Positions 1-4,300 of a DNA stretch of 6,230 nucleotides are shown piece after piece. The notes under the pieces are model-generated. The model was not told where the DNA came from and did not search any database. It worked only from the letters and a program-made list of their open reading frames with translations. How positions within the stretch are numbered: the first letter of the stretch is position 1; every line of letters begins with the position of its first letter. Source of the stretch: an uncultured Collinsella sp. (GTDB lineage: Bacteria; Actinomycetota; Coriobacteriia; Coriobacteriales; Coriobacteriaceae); assembly GCA_900544115.1 (NCBI GenBank), contig UQTW01000045.1, positions 1-6,230 on the forward strand, written 5' to 3'. The position numbers and the translations under genes were made by a program.

Positions 1-10
1 CGTGGACGTA

Positions 11-135
11 GGCCCCGAATCGGTGTTGCCTCCCGGCGCATTCCGCAGGGGGAGCGATATTTTGCAGCACGAAGTGCGTAGCAAAATATCGCCCATGCCC
101 GAGGACGCGCCGGGAGGCAACACCGATTCGGGGCC
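11..135. repeat. Long foldback (inverted repeat) element, 29-bp perfect outer arms
   Basis: Bases 11-39 are the exact reverse complement of 107-135 (29 bp, no mismatch). Inside, 54-65 (GCGATATTTTGC) is the exact reverse complement of 81-92, and 67-70 pairs with 74-77 around a GAA loop. Between the two long stems, 42-44/103-105, 48-50/98-100 and 51-52/93-94 can also pair, so nearly all 125 nt can fold into one rod. There is no T-run after 135, so it does not look like an ordinary intrinsic terminator. The open frame running through it (2-214) reads the two arms as near mirror images and has no ribosome binding site or family resemblance, so I do not call a protein. It could be a REP/MITE-like repeat, a structured untranslated region of a gene left of the window, or a small RNA; the sequence alone cannot decide. 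Confidence 0.85.
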
Positions 136-173
136 GGGCATACGGATCTACCTGCGCATTTACAAATTCGTAA

Positions 174-222
174 ACTTTTTTGAAAAAAGTGCTTGCACAG
201 TTCTCGAATCATAGGTTATTAT
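174..222 (+). promoter_or_regulatory. Promoter of tRNA-Leu with A/T palindrome upstream
   Basis: A -35 box TTGCAC (193-198) and a -10 box TATTAT (217-222) lie 18 bp apart. Directly upstream, 174-190 is a perfect 17-nt palindrome (ACTTTTTT, G, AAAAAAGT), which would act as a curved A-tract or UP-like element. The same AAAAAAGTnCTTGC block precedes both tRNA-Gly genes of this window. Transcription would start near 229, leaving about 50 nt of 5' leader to be trimmed before the tRNA. Confidence 0.75.
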
Positions 223-279
223 CTTCCTCGTTGAACGCGCGGGTCCAACAAAACGAAGCGCGAATCAACAACATAGCAT

Positions 280-369
280 GTCGGAGTGGCGGAATTGGCA
301 GACGCGCTAGCTTGAGGTGCTAGTGACCGCTTTTTGGTCATGCGGGTTCAAGTCCCGCCTCCGACACCA
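280..369 (+). tRNA. tRNA-Leu (anticodon GAG)
   Basis: This is a class II tRNA with encoded CCA. The acceptor arm GTCGGAG (280-286) pairs with CTCCGAC (359-365), followed by discriminator A366 and CCA 367-369. The anticodon stem CTAGC (307-311) pairs with GCTAG (319-323) around loop TTGAGGT, giving anticodon GAG at 314-316, which reads CUU/CUC leucine codons. The long variable arm TGACC/GGTCA (324-340) is typical of leucine tRNAs. The T arm has GCGGG/CCCGC stems around a TTCAAGT loop. It appears to be a single-gene transcription unit with its own promoter and terminator. Confidence 0.97.
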
Positions 370-380
370 TCGCATTTGAG

Positions 381-402
381 AAGCCTCTTCGGAGGCTTTT
401 TT
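381..402 (+). terminator. Intrinsic terminator after tRNA-Leu
   Basis: A 7-bp stem AAGCCTC (381-387) / GAGGCTT (392-398) closes a TTCG tetraloop and runs into six T (397-402). It ends only 26 bp before the start codon of the phosphatase gene. Confidence 0.92.
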
Positions 403-415
403 GTTACCGATAGAC

Positions 416-422
416 GGTGGGG
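416..422 (+). promoter_or_regulatory. Ribosome binding site deciding the ATG at 429
   Basis: GGTGGGG at 416-422 sits 6 nt before ATG 429. It overlaps the alternative GTG (417), which has only a poor upstream sequence, so the ATG is the better start. Confidence 0.5.
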
Positions 423-428
423 TCCACG

Positions 429-2774
429 ATGGAAACGCTTGAACGCAACGAGTGGGCAGACGTTGCCCAACTAGTCGAGATCACGAGCGATGCTGTCATC
501 ATCTGCGAGCTCGACGGAACCATTCTGCATGTGAATAATCGCTTACTTGGTTTGATGTGCGAGGTACGCGCTGACGTCATCGGTGGAGATGTTAAAGACG
601 TCCTGTACTCGTCCTCTTTTGAACGTGCGACGGAACATCGTCTGCCATTTGAAACTGATGGCTCCGAGAACGAACTGATGCTCAAACTGAGTGACGGCTC
701 TTTTATTCCCGTCTTGGTTCGTGCGGGCTCCGTAACGCCTCCACGCATCTTTGGGCGCCGCGCACCACGTGTCCTGGTGGCGCTTCACAGTATCGAGGAA
801 CAGTATTCTCACGACCGGCAACTCAAGCGTGCGTTATCGGAGCTTAGAGTGGCGAACAAGCGTCTCTCTGGCACGCTCTCGGTCATTATGAGCACTGTGG
901 GCTCCGATGAGTTACCCAGCCTGCTTGATACCGTTTTGAACCAGCTTGTAGGAACGCTCGATGCTTCGGGTGCCGCTATCTATTTTTCTGAGAGCGGCGG
1001 CTTTAAGCTTCGCGGTGTTTCCAAGGAGCTGCTCGACAGCTACCTGCCCGAGTTTTTGCCGTATGGCGCTGGCATTCCGACGTATGTTCTTCGCGAGTCG
1101 CGTGCTTGTCGCTTGTCGATTCAACAGGACCTTGAGGGCGATAAGGCCGCCTCCGGTATGTTCATGGACCTGGATAATCGTTCTAAGCACCTGTTGCGCA
1201 TGCAGGATATGCCTCCGTACCGCAGTGAAATCTGTCTTCCCGTTTTTTACGGTACGCAGATCCTTGGCGTGCTGGAAGTTGGTTGGAAACGCCCCCAGGC
1301 ACCGCTCGCCTATGACGTTAATGTGCTCGAGGTCATTTGCGATTACCTGTCTATCCAGCTGGTCGGCATGGCATCGAGCCTTCGCTCCCGTCGCACGGCC
1401 GAGCTTGGCCGCTCGCTCAATGTCTTGCGGGATGAGTTGTTTACCTTTCTAGACGATTCCGCCGCGGCTACCCAGGCGGTATCGTCCGAGATCTGCAATA
1501 TGCTCAACTGCCATTTTTGCCCTATTGAGTATGACGCCAGTCTGGATTCCTACGTCATAGATTTTGAAGGCGGCAGTCGCGTTGCTTTGCCGGACGATCC
1601 CGAGAAGCTTTTCTTTTCCACGACGGCGCCAGCGGCACGTTTGGGGGCTGCCCCTGATGGCTTTGAGGCATCTGTTTTGGGCGGCACGAGTGCCGAGGAC
1701 CTTAAACACGTCCGTATAACTCGCGTTGACGAATCGATGCCTATGGGAGGCTGGCTTAGAGCGCATGGCCTGCCTTGCCAGGGTCTCTACGTCGACGCCG
1801 GCATCGAGGCGGGGCGCCCGCGCTCTGAGGGCGATGGCAAGCACAGTAACGACGCGATCGTTCCTGCTTCTGTTGCGAAGGGCCCGACGACGCGCGCGCT
1901 GCTGCTTCGTGATGGTAGCCAAGAGCCGATTGATGACCTTGAATATGATTACTTGGTGCACTTGGCTCATGACTTTGAACTGATCTATGAAGGCGAATCT
2001 CAAAAGCGTGAGGAGCGCCATATCGCTCAGACCCTCCAGATTGGCATGAGAAATTCACTGGGGGATGTTCCGGGAATCGCCGCCGATTCGGTGTACCTGT
2101 CGGCCACGAACTCGGCGTTGGTCGGCGGCGATTTCTATACGCTCATCCGTCTTCCCGACGATTGCGCCGTCATGATTCTGGGCGATGTGTCTGGCAAAGG
2201 CATTGAGGCTGCATCGATGTCCGCGCTCGTCAAGACGGCCCTGACGGCATATGCCTGGGAGGGCGCTGGACCGGCCCGCATGGCACGCTCCCTTAACAGC
2301 ATGCTCATGGGCTTTTCGAGGGTCGAGACGTTCGTGACGGCCTTTATCGCCAAGATTGACCTTAAAGCCGGACGCGCAACGTATTGTTCGGCGGGCCATC
2401 CTCCGACCATGGTCATCAGGCCAGAGTCGATGCCGCTGGGTGGCGGCGAGGCCCGTGGGGGGGAGGTCGAGCTGCTTGGATGCCAATCGGGGGTAATCGG
2501 TGCCTTTGAGAGCATGGTATACGAGACAGGCGTGTTTACGTTCGCTCCTGGTGACATGCTATTTATGTACACCGACGGAACAATCGAAGCGCGTGACCGC
2601 TCGGGTGCTTTCTTTGGCGAGCAGCGCCTTCGCGACCTTCTGCTCTCTGTCTCGGGTGAGGGCGTGTCGGGCATTTGCGGCAAGGTCTTGGGCGAGCTTG
2701 ACCGATTTACCGAATCGGCGCTGGACGATGACATTGCATTGGTGTCCCTTGAGTTTTTACGGGGTCGTTCATAG
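429..2774 (+). CDS. PAS-GAF-PP2C protein serine phosphatase (RsbU/RsbP/SpoIIE type)
   Basis: A 781-residue cytoplasmic sensor phosphatase with no signal peptide or membrane segment. Order of parts: a PAS domain (about 12-120), a charged helical linker (about 120-150), a GAF domain (about 155-316), a poorly conserved stretch that may be a second, degenerate GAF (about 318-520), a helical linker, and a C-terminal PP2C/SpoIIE phosphatase (about 540-781). The metal-binding motifs are complete: GGDFY (D568), GDVSGKG (D586), SAGHPP (H657), YTDG (D716) and DDDIALVSL (D766-768), so it should be active. Such enzymes dephosphorylate the serine of STAS antagonists in partner-switching cascades, and the next gene encodes such a STAS domain 78 bp downstream, probably on the same transcript. 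I chose ATG 429 because GGTGGGG lies 6 nt upstream; an in-frame GTG at 417 has no such site. The signal sensed by PAS/GAF is unknown. Function class is near certain, target inferred. Confidence 0.93.
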   Translation: METLERNEWADVAQLVEITSDAVIICELDGTILHVNNRLLGLMCEVRADVIGGDVKDVLYSSSFERATEHRLPFETDGSENELMLKLSDGSFIPVLVRAGSVTPPRIFGRRAPRVLVALHSIEEQYSHDRQLKRALSELRVANKRLSGTLSVIMSTVGSDELPSLLDTVLNQLVGTLDASGAAIYFSESGGFKLRGVSKELLDSYLPEFLPYGAGIPTYVLRESRACRLSIQQDLEGDKAASGMFMDLDNRSKHLLRMQDMPPYRSEICLPVFYGTQILGVLEVGWKRPQAPLAYDVNVLEVICDYLSIQLVGMASSLRSRRTAELGRSLNVLRDELFTFLDDSAAATQAVSSEICNMLNCHFCPIEYDASLDSYVIDFEGGSRVALPDDPEKLFFSTTAPAARLGAAPDGFEASVLGGTSAEDLKHVRITRVDESMPMGGWLRAHGLPCQGLYVDAGIEAGRPRSEGDGKHSNDAIVPASVAKGPTTRALLLRDGSQEPIDDLEYDYLVHLAHDFELIYEGESQKREERHIAQTLQIGMRNSLGDVPGIAADSVYLSATNSALVGGDFYTLIRLPDDCAVMILGDVSGKGIEAASMSALVKTALTAYAWEGAGPARMARSLNSMLMGFSRVETFVTAFIAKIDLKAGRATYCSAGHPPTMVIRPESMPLGGGEARGGEVELLGCQSGVIGAFESMVYETGVFTFAPGDMLFMYTDGTIEARDRSGAFFGEQRLRDLLLSVSGEGVSGICGKVLGELDRFTESALDDDIALVSLEFLRGRS

Positions 2775-2852
2775 ACGACGCTGGGCGGGCTGAATCCGTA
2801 CGGTTGGGGAAACGAATGCATCGAGTGGGCTTTTTTGGGGAACCATGGTCGT

Positions 2853-3599
2853 ATGAATGAGTGGAATGACATAGCGGTTTTGACGCCACCAGGCGATATC
2901 GACATCGCCACGGTGCCTGCGCTGCGTCGGCGGTTGGATGCTTTGATTGGCCGCGGCGTGCGTCGTGTCGTCATCAACTGTCAGGCTGTTAGCTTTATCG
3001 ATTCGACGGGCCTGGCATTCCTGCTTACGCGCGCTCGTGAGCTCATGAGGCGAGAAGGCCTGCTTTCGCTCGTCAATGCATCAGGTGAAGTTGTTCGCTT
3101 TTTGGAGATTGCTCGTCTTGTCGATATCCTTCATGTCGCGGGGCCGGCACGGGAGTCTATTCCCGCCATTCCGGTGGGGGAGCTGCCTCGCTGGAGTAAG
3201 AGCGTCGAGGTCCGTCAGGGTATCGAGAATCTTCCATACTACCGACATCGTATCGCCGAACTCCTTGAATCGCTTCCGTTGCGCCGTGACGAGCGCTACG
3301 ATGTCGCATTGGCGTCGGGGGAGGCGCTGGGTAATGCCTATGACCATGCGGGCGGTATCGGGTGCGTCCTGACGGTTCAGGCCTATAGCGATCGCGTTGT
3401 GGTTGAGGTGCTTGATCGAGGTGCCGGCTATTCTATCGATGAAACGAGCGAACCGGTCGCATCAGAGGAGCGCGGCCGTGGTATCAAGCTTATGCGTATG
3501 CTCGTCGATAACGTGGAGGTTGCTCGTCGTACGGACGGCGCCGGCACGCGCGTGCAGATGGTGAAGCTGTTTAGCGGAGCGCTGGAATCGTGTGCCTAG
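2853..3599 (+). CDS. STAS antagonist fused to RsbW/SpoIIAB-like anti-sigma kinase
   Basis: A 248-residue soluble protein with two parts normally found as separate proteins. Residues about 1-100 are a STAS domain like RsbV/SpoIIAA, with the phosphorylatable serine in IDSTG (S51). Residues about 115-245 are an HATPase_c domain like RsbW/SpoIIAB. Its ATP-binding motifs are all present: N-box with E157 and N161 (GEALGNAYDHA), G1 as DRGAG (D188, G190, G192), G2 as ERGRGIKLM (206 onward), and a GTRVQM strand near the end. In known systems the kinase binds a sigma factor or phosphorylates the antagonist; here substrate and kinase share one chain, so control in cis is possible. It follows the phosphatase gene by 78 bp with no terminator between, suggesting an operon. 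The start is uncertain: ATG 2853 matches the usual STAS start but has only a weak GGGG 12 nt upstream; an in-frame TTG at 2835 would add six residues. The sigma factor or other partner is not in the window. Confidence 0.9.
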   Translation: MNEWNDIAVLTPPGDIDIATVPALRRRLDALIGRGVRRVVINCQAVSFIDSTGLAFLLTRARELMRREGLLSLVNASGEVVRFLEIARLVDILHVAGPARESIPAIPVGELPRWSKSVEVRQGIENLPYYRHRIAELLESLPLRRDERYDVALASGEALGNAYDHAGGIGCVLTVQAYSDRVVVEVLDRGAGYSIDETSEPVASEERGRGIKLMRMLVDNVEVARRTDGAGTRVQMVKLFSGALESCA

Positions 3600-3642
3600 C
3601 CAATCGCTTTAGCGCGTTTAGCTACTAAGAACATGCGGCAGA

Positions 3643-3692
3643 CAAGTTTTTTGAAAAAAGTACTTGCGTCTTTTGGACAACTCGCGTAAATT
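3643..3692 (+). promoter_or_regulatory. Promoter of tRNA-Gly (first copy)
   Basis: A -35 box TTGCGT (3664-3669) and a -10 box TAAATT (3687-3692) are 17 bp apart, and the -10 ends exactly 12 nt before the tRNA. A T6-G-A6 tract (3647-3659) followed by GTACTTGC leads into the -35, matching the other two tRNA promoters here. There is no terminator between the STAS-kinase gene and this promoter. Confidence 0.75.
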
Positions 3693-3704
3693 AATAACCC
3701 GCAA

Positions 3705-3780
3705 GCGGACATGGCTCAGTTGGTAGAGCACAACCTTGCCAAGGTTGGGGTCGCGGGTTCGAGCCCCGTTGTCCGCTCCA
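3705..3780 (+). tRNA. tRNA-Gly (anticodon GCC)
   Basis: A complete 76-nt tRNA with encoded CCA. The acceptor arm GCGGACA (3705-3711) pairs with TGTCCGC (3770-3776), then discriminator T3777 and CCA 3778-3780. The anticodon stem CAACC/GGTTG (3731-3735/3743-3747) closes loop TTGCCAA with anticodon GCC at 3738-3740, which reads GGU/GGC glycine codons. The T arm (3753-3769) carries the usual TTCGA. Its first 55 nt are identical to the partial tRNA at 6176-6230, and its last 18 nt recur at 3950-3967. Confidence 0.97.
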
Positions 3781-3788
3781 AACGCAGC

Positions 3789-3818
3789 AGCCCGACTACT
3801 ACGGTAGCCGGGCTTTTT
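3789..3818 (+). terminator. Intrinsic terminator after tRNA-Gly
   Basis: AGCCCG (3789-3794) pairs with CGGGCT (3809-3814), and after one A/C mismatch CTAC (3796-3799) pairs with GTAG (3804-3807) around a TACG loop. Five T follow (3814-3818). Confidence 0.92.
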
Positions 3819-3833
3819 CGTACCCATCGCTTG

Positions 3834-3861
3834 GGCTCGAACCCGAGAGGGAGCGAGCGTT
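3834..3861. repeat. 28-nt intergenic repeat, copy 1
   Basis: This 28-nt stretch recurs at 4179-4206 with one mismatch (A3841 versus G4186). It contains a small stem CTCG/CGAG (3836-3839/3844-3847). Its first part, 3833-3845, is also the exact reverse complement of 13 nt of the tRNA-Gly T arm (3754-3766). Function unknown. Confidence 0.8.
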
Positions 3862-3864
3862 AAG

Positions 3865-3941
3865 CAAACGCGGAGCGTTTGTAGCGAGCTGGCGAGGACG
3901 CCGGCAGGCGGCCGAAGCCGGTGCGGATCCGCAAAGCGGAT
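3865..3941. repeat. Cluster of short tight hairpins in intergenic DNA
   Basis: Three small hairpins lie in a row: CAAACGC/GCGTTTG with a GGA loop (3865-3881), CGGC/GCCG with a CGAA loop (3909-3920, with an alternative CCGGC/GCCGG pairing 3901-3905/3917-3921), and ATCCGC/GCGGAT with an AAA loop (3927-3941). None is followed by a T-run and no coding frame is convincing. This looks like a REP-like or decayed mobile repeat unit; identity unknown. Confidence 0.65.
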
Positions 3942-3943
3942 AC

Positions 3944-3967
3944 GCGGACGCCCCGTTGTCCGCTCCA
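3944..3967 (+). pseudogene. tRNA-Gly relic: acceptor ends joined, middle missing
   Basis: Bases 3950-3967 (GCCCCGTTGTCCGCTCCA) are identical to the 3' end of tRNA-Gly (3763-3780) including CCA, and the match runs one base further. Immediately before them, 3944-3949 reads GCGGAC, the same as the first six bases of that tRNA, and pairs perfectly with GTCCGC (3958-3963). The piece therefore looks like a tRNA-Gly with everything from the end of the acceptor strand to the T loop deleted. It is followed by its own terminator, as a real tRNA gene would be. The alternative is an attachment-site duplication left by an integrative element, where only the 3' part is meaningful and GCGGAC is coincidence. 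It cannot be a working tRNA. Confidence 0.7.
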
Positions 3968-3974
3968 ACTATCT

Positions 3975-4002
3975 TACGCGGTTCTAACGAACCGCGTTTT
4001 TT
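3975..4002 (+). terminator. Intrinsic terminator after the tRNA-Gly relic
   Basis: ACGCGGTTC (3976-3984) pairs perfectly with GAACCGCGT (3989-3997) around loop TAAC, followed by T 3997-4002. It is a strong terminator 8 nt after the relic's CCA and unlike the one after the intact tRNA, so the relic probably descends from a second complete tRNA unit. Confidence 0.92.
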
Positions 4003-4013
4003 GTTGACGCTGC

Positions 4014-4117
4014 GCGAGCCCCGGGCACCCCATCTTGCCCCTCAATCGTCGGTCGCGTACATAGAGTACGCTTCCCTCCTCTTTCGCGGCAACCTGGGGC
4101 ACCCGGAGCCCGCTCGC
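4014..4117. repeat. Imperfect foldback with inner GCGTAC hairpin
   Basis: The arms pair in blocks: 4014-4018 with 4113-4117 (GCGAG/CTCGC), 4021-4025 with 4102-4106 (CCGGG/CCCGG), 4028-4032 with 4095-4099 (CCCCA/TGGGG) and 4035-4039 with 4088-4092 (TTGCC/GGCAA), mostly separated by 2-by-2 mismatches. The centre holds a perfect 6-bp hairpin, GCGTAC/GTACGC (4055-4060/4066-4071), with a 5-nt loop. It lies in the long upstream region of the alpha-glucosidase gene. It may be a worn inverted repeat or part of an untranslated leader; no known riboswitch is recognisable. Confidence 0.5.
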
Positions 4118-4178
4118 TGCCGTGGCCGGGGAAGTGGGTCTTCCGTTCTTTTCACTAATCGATTGATTCGCCACAGGA

Positions 4179-4206
4179 GGCTCGAGCCCGAGAGGGAGCG
4201 AGCGTT
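4179..4206. repeat. 28-nt intergenic repeat, copy 2
   Basis: Second copy of the repeat at 3834-3861, one mismatch, same orientation, 345 bp downstream. The flanks differ completely: copy 1 leads into the hairpin cluster, this one into the upstream region of the alpha-glucosidase. Confidence 0.8.
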
Positions 4207-4226
4207 TTGGGGCGTGGCTGTGACGT

Positions 4227-4257
4227 TTGCCGCGAATGTCCGCTTTGGGCGTATCAT
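4227..4257 (+). promoter_or_regulatory. Possible promoter of the alpha-glucosidase gene
   Basis: TTGCCG (4227-4232) and TATCAT (4252-4257) could be -35 and -10 boxes, but the 19-bp spacer is long and the match is weak. It is the best candidate I see between the terminator at 4002 and the start codon. No clear operator is visible. Confidence 0.25.
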
Positions 4258-4284
4258 CGTGGGCATCTCGCAAAACCTCGTTGC

Positions 4285-4291
4285 AAGGGAG
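4285..4291 (+). promoter_or_regulatory. Ribosome binding site of the alpha-glucosidase
   Basis: AAGGGAG at 4285-4291 lies 9 nt before ATG 4301. It shows that translation starts there, although the reading frame stays open upstream as far as the tRNA relic. Confidence 0.75.
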
Positions 4292-4300
4292 ACTCATCCC

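Noticed and set aside
2..214. 70-codon open frame on the + strand at the left edge
   Set aside because: It runs through both arms of the foldback and into the tRNA promoter; the repeat explains the open frame and there is no ribosome site or recognisable protein.
2775..2852. Terminator or promoter between phosphatase and STAS-kinase genes
   Set aside because: The TTTTTT at 2831-2836 has no complementary stem before it, and no -35/-10 pair is evident, so the genes are best read as one operon.
2135..2977. 280-codon open frame on the - strand
   Set aside because: Shadow of the PP2C domain and STAS start on the + strand, whose catalytic motifs are unmistakable; the - frame is serine/proline/arginine-rich with no domain.
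3865..3967. CRISPR-like array
   Set aside because: The hairpins differ in sequence and spacing and there are no repeated spacers-and-repeats units.
3618..3968. 116-codon open frame on the - strand
   Set aside because: It is antisense to tRNA-Gly; its GARTRDPNLGKVVLYQLSH segment is the well-known false protein read from the back of tRNA genes.
3956..4300. N-terminal extension of the alpha-glucosidase frame (115 extra codons)
   Set aside because: It starts inside the tRNA relic and crosses a terminator, the foldback and the repeat; the ribosome site and the family's N-terminus point to ATG 4301.
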